Part shown: piece by piece, positions 9,280 to 17,024 of the stretch
How positions within the stretch are numbered: the first letter of the stretch is position 1
Layout of the letters: each line of letters starts with the position of its first letter
DNA from: Candidatus Cloacimonadota bacterium
Lineage (GTDB): Bacteria > Cloacimonadota > Cloacimonadia > Cloacimonadales > TCS61
NCBI GenBank assembly: GCA_021736135.1
Contig: JAIPGO010000022.1
Coordinates: forward strand, 1-44,547
DNA: 44,547 bases
Reading direction: 5' to 3'
Notes under the pieces: model-generated
Told to the model about the DNA's origin: nothing
What the model saw: the letters and a program-made list of their open reading frames with translations, nothing else
The model's database searches: none
Position numbers and translations under genes: made by a program

Positions 9280-9687
9280 ATGGCAAAAGTAAAAAAGAAT
9301 ACAAAACCAGAGACATCCATTCCCACAACATCTATGGGAGATATCTCATTTTTGTTGCTTCTTTTCTTTATGGTGAGTACAGTATTTGTAAAAGAAAAAG
9401 GGCTGGATGTATTATTACCCCAGGCAAAGAGTATCGAGAAAATTCCACGTAAGCATGCAGCTACAATATACGTAAATCGTTCGGGTGTGATATCAATTGA
9501 TGATTATGCCGTGGAAATACCGCATGTGAGCGTGATAATGATGCAGAAACTTGCCGATGACATCAATATTCTAACCTGTTTTCGAACGGATAAAGACACG
9601 AATTACGGGGTCATGAATGATGTTTTAAATGAGTTAAAAAAAGCCAACACGCTTCGTGTGCAGTTTGAAGCAAAACTGAAGAGGTAG
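9280..9687 (+). CDS. exbD: ExbD/TolR-family protein, second copy
   Basis: Also 135 residues with the same layout as its neighbour: SIPTTSMGDISFLLLLFFMV (about 12-31), again with the membrane aspartate, then a periplasmic domain (KHAATIYVNRSGVISIDDYA onward). The periplasmic parts of the two copies differ much more than the membrane signature. This points to a heteromeric ExbD1/ExbD2 pair, as in other tandem exbD loci, rather than a recent duplication. AAGG precedes the ATG. tonB starts 5 bases downstream. Confidence 0.9.
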   Translation: MAKVKKNTKPETSIPTTSMGDISFLLLLFFMVSTVFVKEKGLDVLLPQAKSIEKIPRKHAATIYVNRSGVISIDDYAVEIPHVSVIMMQKLADDINILTCFRTDKDTNYGVMNDVLNELKKANTLRVQFEAKLKR

Positions 9688-9692
9688 GCAAG

Positions 9693-10337
9693 ATGAATAA
9701 TAAACCAACTGACTGGAAAGATATTGCCCAGAGTTATTATGACAAAGCCTTTAGTTTAGCGGTCCTGCTGATTTTATTTGCCTTCCTGGTATCACCGAAA
9801 ATTGATATTAAAGCGTATAAAGCGGAAGTGAAGGTAACAGAAGCTATAGAAATACCACCTGAGATCAGAGAAAAGATCAAACCCCCGGAATCGATTGTTC
9901 TACCTAAGGTCATAATTGATTTAGAAGATGATATTCTCAACGATGAAGATGATGATGAAATCCCAATATTAACAACTATTCCCAAGACAACTTTAGATGT
10001 CTGGGAAGAAATTGAGCAGCCAAAATTTGGAACAACTCCCAAAGGATTTATCTATTTTGATGATCCCCCCCGTAAATTAAAAGAAGCACCTTTAATCTAT
10101 CCCAAGTTTGCCAAGGACGCAGGTATCCAGGGAACTGTTTTACTGGAACTTGAAGTATTGACTAATGGGAAGGTGGGTGCAATTGATGTGATAAAATCGG
10201 TATTACCGGGTCCCGGAGGACTAGATGAAGCAGCAAAAGATTATGCTCGTCAACTTGAATTTGTACCAGCCAAAACCAATAATCAGCCGGTTGCGGTCTG
10301 GGTATCATTCCCGGTGAACTTCTTCTTAGATGATTAG
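9693..10337 (+). CDS. tonB: TonB energy-transducing protein
   Basis: A 214-residue protein with a short cytoplasmic start, one membrane anchor (about 20-36, FSLAVLLILFAFLVSP), a periplasmic linker rich in Pro and acidic residues (LEDDILNDEDDDEIP), and a C-terminal TonB domain: YPKFAKDAGIQGTVLLELEV (about 133-152), TNGKVGAIDVIKS and a closing strand VAVWVSFPVNF. The C-terminal domain contacts the TonB box of the receptor. The linker is acidic rather than the classic basic Pro-Lys type. GAGG lies at the end of the preceding exbD. Its place in the receptor operon suggests a dedicated partner. Confidence 0.9.
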   Translation: MNNKPTDWKDIAQSYYDKAFSLAVLLILFAFLVSPKIDIKAYKAEVKVTEAIEIPPEIREKIKPPESIVLPKVIIDLEDDILNDEDDDEIPILTTIPKTTLDVWEEIEQPKFGTTPKGFIYFDDPPRKLKEAPLIYPKFAKDAGIQGTVLLELEVLTNGKVGAIDVIKSVLPGPGGLDEAAKDYARQLEFVPAKTNNQPVAVWVSFPVNFFLDD

Positions 10338-10356
10338 AAATTATGGAGGAACCTAT

Positions 10357-13300
10357 ATGAAATTGATAAGAACCAGGATAATACTAGTAATTGTTATAAT
10401 ATTCCTGACAAGTGGAGCGCTTTATTCCAGAGCGCTGGTAGAACCTGCCTCCGGTAAGAAGCTGGATCTTGTCCGCTACCATAATGTGGGAAATATCTGG
10501 TTACGCATCAGTAACTACGGATTTTTTGGTTCCGGTGGTGATATAACTCCGGAATGGCCATCACTGGAATTTCCCGGTGGCAGCGGCATAGATTATCTTT
10601 ATCGAGGAGCTTTATGGTTTGGAGCCAAGAAAGTTAGAAGAAACGGGCTAGGCCAGAAATATTACTGGTTACCGAATCCCACTTCAAACGATGATATGGT
10701 AACTGAAAGTGATCCAGAATGGGATCCTTCTTTTGACCTGGTGATAGATACTCTGGTAACCACCGGATTTGATGGTGATCTTGATTTGAAAGAATTTCTG
10801 CCAGCTTACAATCCCCTGGAAACATCTCCACTGGCACCGAATAACCAGTTTAATAACTATAATGGAGATGATGTAGTAGCCACAACATCCATTCGTCAGC
10901 AGCGCCGTGGCGAAGATGATGATGGAGACGGCTGGATTGATGAAGATCCGGTAGGAACCGCCTTCCCTTTCAGGATTGCTGATGAATTGCCAACAGATTT
11001 TGCCGGTTATGGGGGAATGTTCCTGCATAACCTTCAAAACGATGAATTCGGGCCTGTTATAGAAAATGACGAAATCTGGTTCCCTCTCGGTTTTGTTGAT
11101 CTTTCCACTGATCCCAGTGAAGGCACATACTGTTACACTGAGCCGTTTGATGATGATATGGATACTCTGTACGATGAGGACGGGTACCCGGTTTCAGAGC
11201 AGGATTTTATTGCTTATTATTATGATTACAGTCCCTTTGGAACGACCACAGAGCGGGATTGGGGAGACAGTAAAGGCTCCTCCGACCATTTCCCACTGAA
11301 AATCAGAGTTCGCCAATTGAGCTATCAGTGGAGTTATGAGCATATTAAGAACCTGGTATATGTGGAATTTGATATAACCAATATGAACTTTACCAGCACT
11401 TATAGCGATACTCTTTTTGATTGCGCCATGGGTATTTATATGGATTCAGACGTAGGACCACAAGCCTGGGATTCTGTTTATTCCGATGATGTGAGTTCTT
11501 ATGTGACCGGTGCAGGATATGAATTTGCCTATACTTATGATTTTGATGGTGATTCAGGTCTCACTACCGGACTGGTTGGTTCTCGCGTATGTACGCCGGA
11601 TCCCGATATTCTGGAATTTGCCTGCTGGACCTGGGATGTAGGCGACGGACCTGATGATACAAGTCCTCAGGACTTTAATCCGCCTTCGGGAGCAGCCTCA
11701 CATAATGACAAATACTGGCTGCTGACGAATTATGACAATCCGAATGACGATAAATATGTATCTCTGCGGGATTTTCCAACCACTCAGATCGCAACTGGTG
11801 GAATTGATACAAGATATCTTTTTGGCTTCTATGGTGCTCAGGAACATACCGGTGACACAGATGGAAATGGGATTCTTGATTATCTGGAAACAGATGATGA
11901 GGGAAATTATTACAAGCGCTGGAATCTGGCCCCGGAAAAGACAATGAAGATCGTGGTTGCCGTATTCCCGGGAGACAATCTGCTTGATCTGAAACAGACT
12001 TCCATTCATGCCAAAGATACTTACGGACGGGCACAGGACCTGGTGTCAGTTACATTGCCTGATACATTTATCCATTATACTCCTCCAGAACCACCTGAAA
12101 TTCCTATGATGTTTGCTGAAATGGATACAAAAGGTGATCACATTAAAGTTTACTGGGATAACCGTTCCGAGATAGATAATATTGACACCAAAACCGTGAA
12201 AGTACAGCAGATCGGGTGGCAGGATTCACTGACCTATATAGACAGCTATATAGATAACTGGGATGAAAACACTTTCCCTCCTGAATTTGCTCCCTATTTT
12301 TATGATGAAAATACCCAGACATATAATTTTAGTATCCCTGTAAACCGTAATAGCAATGCTTACGTTAATCCCTGGACTGGATACCGTCTGCGCCATGATT
12401 TTCAGGGTTATTCACTCTGGGGTCGTTCCGGCAGTGGTTCTCAGGAATTCTGGACTCAAAAGGGACGCTGGGATAAAATAGAAACCGAGCAGGATTATAC
12501 TGATTATCAGGTTAATGCCGGAACTGATCTATTTTTAGAATTCGGCGGAGAGCTGGGAATAGATAAAAATCTTCCTAACCTGCATCCGATAACGGAAGAG
12601 GACTTACACTACTATCACTTTGATTCTCTTTATGAACTTATTCCCTATACAACAGAGGATTTAAATAATAATATCAATGTAAATGGATATCCTTTATATG
12701 ATTACAATATGACTTATGCCCTGGCGGTACCTCTTGCAGTAGGACTCACTAAGGATGAGCAGTCACTTCTTTTTAAACATCCTGATGTTGCTGATGAAAT
12801 ATATCTTGAGCTTTATGACGACAGACTGATACCTCTTTCGGGTCATCTGGGACAGAGTTCCAATGTTTATCCCGAAAAGCTGGAGCTATTGCGTAAGGAC
12901 AGGCTTGCCCGTCGTTATTACGAAGACACGATCCATTATCCTCCCAAGGGTATTGAATATTATATTGCCGTATCCTCCTGGGATCGCGGTATGCCGTCAC
13001 TAAGAATTCCGGTACTGGAATCTGCCCGAGATGCAGATGCCAATATGAAAGTATTTTTCCCTGGTCCCGCCAGTAATTCCGATATGGATAATATCTATGT
13101 GGTTCCTAATCCCTATATAGGATTCAGCGGATTCGATGGAAAAAGAGATACTGATAATAAAGGTGATAAGAGTCGTCGTCTCTGGTTTGTAAACCTGCCG
13201 GAGGATTGTAAAGTAAAGATCTGGACAATGGCAGGAGACCTGGTTGATGAGTTTGACCATAATGGCAGCACCTATTACGAAGATGTAACCACGGTATCGA

Positions 13301-13455
13301 AGGCAGCACTCAGCGCGAAAGCTGCTGGAGGTATTCATGCCTGGGATTTGTTATCAAAATACGATCAAATCGTTGCACCGGGTGTTTATCTATTCACAGT
13401 AATTGACAATGATTCCGGCGATAAGAAAGTCGGCAAATTCGTTGTTATCAAGTAA
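10357..13455 (+). CDS. large exported surface protein with FlgD-like C-terminal domain
   Basis: The 1032-residue product starts at the ATG preceded by GGAGGA; an upstream in-frame ATG overlaps tonB and lacks this signal. A signal peptide (residues 1-25) is followed by an extended region without a fold I can name, rich in Tyr, Asp and Trp. Two acidic loops, GEDDDGDGWIDEDPVG and DDDMDTLYDEDG, look like calcium-binding DxDxDG motifs. The C-terminus holds VVPNPYIG (about residue 910) followed by a strand-rich FlgD-like domain ending GVYLFTVIDNDSGDKKVGKF-VVIK, the arrangement of surface-sorting domains in FCB bacteria. It lies between tonB and a PorV-like gene, suggesting a surface partner of the receptor. 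No enzymatic motif is evident. Confidence 0.75.
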   Translation: MKLIRTRIILVIVIIFLTSGALYSRALVEPASGKKLDLVRYHNVGNIWLRISNYGFFGSGGDITPEWPSLEFPGGSGIDYLYRGALWFGAKKVRRNGLGQKYYWLPNPTSNDDMVTESDPEWDPSFDLVIDTLVTTGFDGDLDLKEFLPAYNPLETSPLAPNNQFNNYNGDDVVATTSIRQQRRGEDDDGDGWIDEDPVGTAFPFRIADELPTDFAGYGGMFLHNLQNDEFGPVIENDEIWFPLGFVDLSTDPSEGTYCYTEPFDDDMDTLYDEDGYPVSEQDFIAYYYDYSPFGTTTERDWGDSKGSSDHFPLKIRVRQLSYQWSYEHIKNLVYVEFDITNMNFTSTYSDTLFDCAMGIYMDSDVGPQAWDSVYSDDVSSYVTGAGYEFAYTYDFDGDSGLTTGLVGSRVCTPDPDILEFACWTWDVGDGPDDTSPQDFNPPSGAASHNDKYWLLTNYDNPNDDKYVSLRDFPTTQIATGGIDTRYLFGFYGAQEHTGDTDGNGILDYLETDDEGNYYKRWNLAPEKTMKIVVAVFPGDNLLDLKQTSIHAKDTYGRAQDLVSVTLPDTFIHYTPPEPPEIPMMFAEMDTKGDHIKVYWDNRSEIDNIDTKTVKVQQIGWQDSLTYIDSYIDNWDENTFPPEFAPYFYDENTQTYNFSIPVNRNSNAYVNPWTGYRLRHDFQGYSLWGRSGSGSQEFWTQKGRWDKIETEQDYTDYQVNAGTDLFLEFGGELGIDKNLPNLHPITEEDLHYYHFDSLYELIPYTTEDLNNNINVNGYPLYDYNMTYALAVPLAVGLTKDEQSLLFKHPDVADEIYLELYDDRLIPLSGHLGQSSNVYPEKLELLRKDRLARRYYEDTIHYPPKGIEYYIAVSSWDRGMPSLRIPVLESARDADANMKVFFPGPASNSDMDNIYVVPNPYIGFSGFDGKRDTDNKGDKSRRLWFVNLPEDCKVKIWTMAGDLVDEFDHNGSTYYEDVTTVSKAALSAKAAGGIHAWDLLSKYDQIVAPGVYLFTVIDNDSGDKKVGKFVVIK

Positions 13456-13463
13456 AGGGGTTA

Positions 13464-14492
13464 ATGATGAAAAAGACTAACTTAATTATAATCCTGATAT
13501 TGGTTTTACCCTTATTAGTCTCAGCTGCAATTTTCCCGAAAGTCGGCACTGCCGGGGTTCAGTTCCTGAAACTGGGGGTGGATGCCAGAGCTATTGGTAT
13601 GGGTGAGGCATATACGGCCGTCAGTGATGATATCTCATCGGTATTCTGGAATCCAGCCGGACTGTCACTTAACCCTCAAAGCCAGATACTTCTCTCTCAT
13701 ACCGAATACGTGGCAGATATCAGGCATGAATTTATGGCAGTTTCCCGATTCTATGATTTTGGTGCGCTGGCTTTCAGTGTATCTTTTCTGCACATGGGAG
13801 AAATGGATGTTACAACAGAAGAGCAATTCGGACCAACCGGAGAGAAATTCACCTGCTATGATATGTCTCTCGGATTAACATATTCCTATAGGTTCACAGA
13901 TAAATTTTCCTTTGGTTTCACGGGTAAATATATTCGGGAAGAGCTTGATGTATATCCTGCAAATGGTTTAAGCATTGATCTTGGATCACTTTATAACACA
14001 GGTTACAAGAATGTTACTATCGGAATGGCGATGAGGAATTTTGGTCCTGATATGGAATTTAACATTGATGAAGATGATGACGGTCTTTATGACGAAGACC
14101 CGTTTGACCTTCTGGATAACGACGGTGACGGACTAATCGATGAAGATAGAGAAGAAATGCCCTTTAAAATACCAATGAACTTCTCTCTTGGTATTTCCGG
14201 TGAACTCTATAAAGATGACAGTTCCTGTCTTTTGGCTGCTTTCCAGTTGGACAGCTATGTGGACAGAGAAGAAACTTATAACCTCGGTGCCGAATATTCG
14301 ATCAATACTTTGCGTCTTCGCAGCGGTTATCAGTTCGGTTATGATGCTGCCGGCTTTAATGCGGGATTCGGTTTTCTGGTACCAACCAGCTATGCCGTCT
14401 TTGCCATCGATTATTCGTATTCCTATTTTGGGGACCTGGCTGAAACAGCTATAAAAACCCCTCACAGGCTTTCTATAAAGCTTTTATATTAA
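13464..14492 (+). CDS. PorV/PorQ-like outer-membrane beta-barrel protein
   Basis: A 342-residue protein with signal peptide (about 1-20) and the family opening FLKLGVDARAIGMGEAYTAV (about 33-52), then SSVFWNPAGLSL, typical of the PorV/UPF0164 branch of FadL-like barrels. Alternating beta strands follow, closing with RLSIKLLY. In type IX secretion PorV binds the sorting domain of cargo and shuttles it to the attachment complex; this gene lies between two proteins with such C-terminal domains. An insert of about 25 residues, with DEDDDGLYDEDP and DNDGDGLIDEDRE, probably forms a calcium-binding surface loop. GGGG precedes two adjacent ATG codons; either may start. It could instead be a substrate channel. 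Confidence 0.8.
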   Translation: MMKKTNLIIILILVLPLLVSAAIFPKVGTAGVQFLKLGVDARAIGMGEAYTAVSDDISSVFWNPAGLSLNPQSQILLSHTEYVADIRHEFMAVSRFYDFGALAFSVSFLHMGEMDVTTEEQFGPTGEKFTCYDMSLGLTYSYRFTDKFSFGFTGKYIREELDVYPANGLSIDLGSLYNTGYKNVTIGMAMRNFGPDMEFNIDEDDDGLYDEDPFDLLDNDGDGLIDEDREEMPFKIPMNFSLGISGELYKDDSSCLLAAFQLDSYVDREETYNLGAEYSINTLRLRSGYQFGYDAAGFNAGFGFLVPTSYAVFAIDYSYSYFGDLAETAIKTPHRLSIKLLY

Positions 14493-14528
14493 ATTTAACA
14501 TAAACAAAAACCAAGTTTTGGAGGAAAA

Positions 14529-16703
14529 ATGAAGAAAGTTTTGATGATGTGTTTGGTGATAGTTTTTGTCGTTTCCTTATTTGCGGAAATAATGCCGGTT
14601 AAAACTGATAAGCATACTGCTGTACCTTACGATTTTGCCGGAAATGTCGAAAGAACTGTCAGCCGTGATAGGCCTGAATGGGATTGGGATGTTCCACCTC
14701 AAGGTCTGCTAACTAATTATGCAGACTATTTCCAGTGTTACAATCATTTACCTATTTCTTTGCAGCCGGAAGAACACGGCGGCGGCATTTACATTATGTA
14801 CCGCGTCAAAGATCAGGCTGAAAACAGTGAGATCAGTTACAGCTATATCGATAATATGGGTGTTGTTCAAGCGTCTCAGGGTATTGGAAGCGTTGGTTAT
14901 TATGCTGATGCCATAGTTGATCAGAATACCGGTGATGTTTTCGGTACCTGGCATTTGCTTGTTGCTGATGGCTCCAGCACTTACGACTGTATTGCCATCT
15001 ATGATCTTTATCATATTATGTTGAGCCATGGTCTCTGGAAAGATCCGGTTATCACAGTTCTCAATTCAGATGATCAAGATGAACTGGACCCCACATTGAA
15101 TGATGAATTCATCTGGCCTCAGATTGCCATCGGTCCTTCACCCGTTGCCGGCAAACAGAGAATTTATATCGTTGCCAGTAACCATCAGGTAGCTGATGGT
15201 TCGGAAGCTAATCCATCAGAAAACGTGATGATCATGGTGGCTGATTTCAACCAGGATGACCTCGATCTGCAAAGTGATCTGGAATGGACATATAACACTA
15301 TTCCTGTTTTAGATAGCTGGAATTCGGGAGATCCTTACTGGTATCGTCCCTTCAAATCATTTACGGTAATTGACAATCAGCTAATCTTTATGGGTTATAA
15401 GATTTCCGGCGATGCTGCCCCGGACCAGACCGATCAGATGTTCTGCTTCATCAATGATAATTACGGTGAAGGGGATAACTGGTCATACAATTATGAGGAT
15501 TGGGCTTTTCCAGAAGATAATCCTTCCTGGGAATGGAATGGTACCACCTGGCATATTTTTGAAGATCATGCAGGTTATCCAGATGATCCACCAACATATA
15601 CGTATACTTCCATTGAACAAGGATTTATTCATACTGGTCATTTTAACCTTGTTCCTACTCATAATAATACCCGTGTTACCTGGCCTGGCGCTATGGGATA
15701 CACATTTGACAGTGGTTCAGGACCCGGATATTACTGGCTTACCGGATTTTTGATCTATCCCAAAACGTTTTCCTTTGATCTGATTAATGAAGAATTCAGC
15801 TTTACTGATGTTTATCCTATGGGTGCGAATCCTAATGATGATCTACCTTCTGTACCCTGGGATCTTGATGAAGACGGGGAAATTGACGAATTTACTGCAG
15901 ATGACGATGTTCCTCCGCATTATCCACTCTGGTTCGAAGACTGGCCTATCTTCCATTTTGACCCTGATGCAGCTTTCCATTATAATGAATATTACCTTAC
16001 AACAAACGATGAAAATGGCTGGATGGCATATATCTGGGTTGACGGAACTTATGCCGTAGCTGCTAATGAAGGTTGGACGGGCTATGAAGACTGGGTAGCT
16101 AAACCTGAACTGGTTGTTGTTGTTTCCAATGACTGGGGTATGACCTGGAGCGAGCCTATCTTTATGAATGCTAATCCGAACAGTGAAAACTATGTTGAAG
16201 AACTTGACGGTATGATCCCCTGTTTTGCCTATCCTGGCGATAGAATCGAAGATGATGGTGACGGATATGGTATCGTGCACCTCTTCTTCCTGGATGATAA
16301 TGATTATGGTTCTTACCACGGCACTCCGCAGCATGGACTGAATAACGGTTCCACCTTCGAATATGCTGCGATGAGAGTTGAATTCGGTACACCACCTCCA
16401 GGTAATGATGATAACGAAGTAGCTGTTGCACCAATTAAGGTAAACAACTATCCAAATCCTTTCAATCCTTCTACTACAATTGCCTTTGAGACTCAGGTTG
16501 ATGGCAACGTAGTTATTGACGTTTACAATGTGAAAGGTCAGTTAGTTAATTCCCTGGTGAATGATAATTACGATGCAGGTAAGCACACAGTTACCTGGAA
16601 TGGTACTGACGATAATGGTAACACACTTCCTTCCGGCGTTTATTTCTACAATACAAAGTGTGGAAGATATACAACATCCAAGAAAATGATCTTGATGAAG
16701 TAA
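14529..16703 (+). CDS. exported protein with sorting domain, possibly a beta-propeller
   Basis: A 724-residue protein with signal peptide (about 1-19). The body is rich in Trp, Tyr and Asp; VVVVSNDWGMTWSEPIF (near residue 530) resembles an Asp-box (SxDxGxTW) of sialidase-type beta-propellers, but only one clear copy was noted. DLDEDGEIDEF is another acidic DxDxDG-like loop. The last 85 residues form a typical sorting/FlgD-like domain: NNYPNPFNPSTTIAF, VYNVKGQLV, AGKHTVTWNGTDDNGN, SGVYFY, ending KKMILMK. GGAGG precedes the ATG. It closes the TonB operon and is followed by a terminator. Substrate or ligand unknown. Confidence 0.75.
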   Translation: MKKVLMMCLVIVFVVSLFAEIMPVKTDKHTAVPYDFAGNVERTVSRDRPEWDWDVPPQGLLTNYADYFQCYNHLPISLQPEEHGGGIYIMYRVKDQAENSEISYSYIDNMGVVQASQGIGSVGYYADAIVDQNTGDVFGTWHLLVADGSSTYDCIAIYDLYHIMLSHGLWKDPVITVLNSDDQDELDPTLNDEFIWPQIAIGPSPVAGKQRIYIVASNHQVADGSEANPSENVMIMVADFNQDDLDLQSDLEWTYNTIPVLDSWNSGDPYWYRPFKSFTVIDNQLIFMGYKISGDAAPDQTDQMFCFINDNYGEGDNWSYNYEDWAFPEDNPSWEWNGTTWHIFEDHAGYPDDPPTYTYTSIEQGFIHTGHFNLVPTHNNTRVTWPGAMGYTFDSGSGPGYYWLTGFLIYPKTFSFDLINEEFSFTDVYPMGANPNDDLPSVPWDLDEDGEIDEFTADDDVPPHYPLWFEDWPIFHFDPDAAFHYNEYYLTTNDENGWMAYIWVDGTYAVAANEGWTGYEDWVAKPELVVVVSNDWGMTWSEPIFMNANPNSENYVEELDGMIPCFAYPGDRIEDDGDGYGIVHLFFLDDNDYGSYHGTPQHGLNNGSTFEYAAMRVEFGTPPPGNDDNEVAVAPIKVNNYPNPFNPSTTIAFETQVDGNVVIDVYNVKGQLVNSLVNDNYDAGKHTVTWNGTDDNGNTLPSGVYFYNTKCGRYTTSKKMILMK

Positions 16704-16727
16704 TCTCAGACACTGTATAAAACATGT

Positions 16728-16755
16728 AAAAGACCCCGTTTTTACGGGGTCTTTT
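16728..16755 (+). terminator. Rho-independent terminator of the TonB operon
   Basis: Perfect 12-bp stem AAAAGACCCCGT / ACGGGGTCTTTT with a TTTT loop, 24 bases after the last stop codon of the operon. The U-rich 3' arm follows the GC core. Since A and T runs flank both sides, it could also stop transcription arriving from the minus strand. Confidence 0.92.
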
Positions 16756-16800
16756 CATATCTTAACCACTAGTATAATTCAATAAACAATGCTTATCCCT

Positions 16801-16843
16801 TTAAACCCACTTTGGGCAATAGGATTTCACAAAGTGGGTTTAA
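16801..16843. repeat. 14-bp perfect inverted repeat between convergent operons
   Basis: TTAAACCCACTTTG (16801-16814) pairs exactly with CAAAGTGGGTTTAA (16830-16843) across 15 bases. The loop and second arm contain ATAGGATTTCACAAAG, nearly the same as GTAGGATTTCACAAAT at 44027-44042, so it may belong to a dispersed intergenic repeat family. It lies where two transcription units converge and might also act as a terminator of the minus-strand unit, though there is no clean U tract. Confidence 0.7.
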
Positions 16844-16882
16844 CTCTCTGGATTAATATTTCGTTTCATTATAGATGATTAG

Positions 16883-17023
16883 TTACTCATACTCTTCGCA
16901 GTACCAGACGCCTGTTTCAGGACGCGGGAGCTTGCAGATGAAGCGGTTTTCGCAGTTTGTGCAAAGTCCCTTGAATACTTTTTGAGGAGGCTCCGGCTTT
17001 TTATCGCTTTTCTTATTGTCCAA
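16883..17023 (-). CDS. 46-residue four-cysteine protein (zinc-ribbon-like)
   Basis: A short reading frame beginning with TTG and ending TAA. The start lies one base after the stop of the PEP-binding gene, and GGGAG inside that gene's last codons supplies a ribosome-binding site. The product is basic at first (DNKKSDKKPEPPQ), then holds GLCTNCENRFICKLPRPETG and VWYCEEYE, with cysteines at 21, 24, 30 and 42. The C-x2-C...C...C arrangement suggests a zinc or iron-sulphur site. I recall similar very short GLCxNC...C...WxCEEY proteins from other anaerobes, without assigned function. Its overlapped position implies co-translation with the PEP-binding genes. Confidence 0.72.
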   Translation of the reverse strand: MDNKKSDKKPEPPQKVFKGLCTNCENRFICKLPRPETGVWYCEEYE

Positions 17024-17024
17024 A

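Noticed and set aside
10330-10356. Start of the 1032-residue protein overlapping the end of tonB
   Set aside because: It would put nine residues before a good signal peptide, and GGAGG supports the ATG at 10357.
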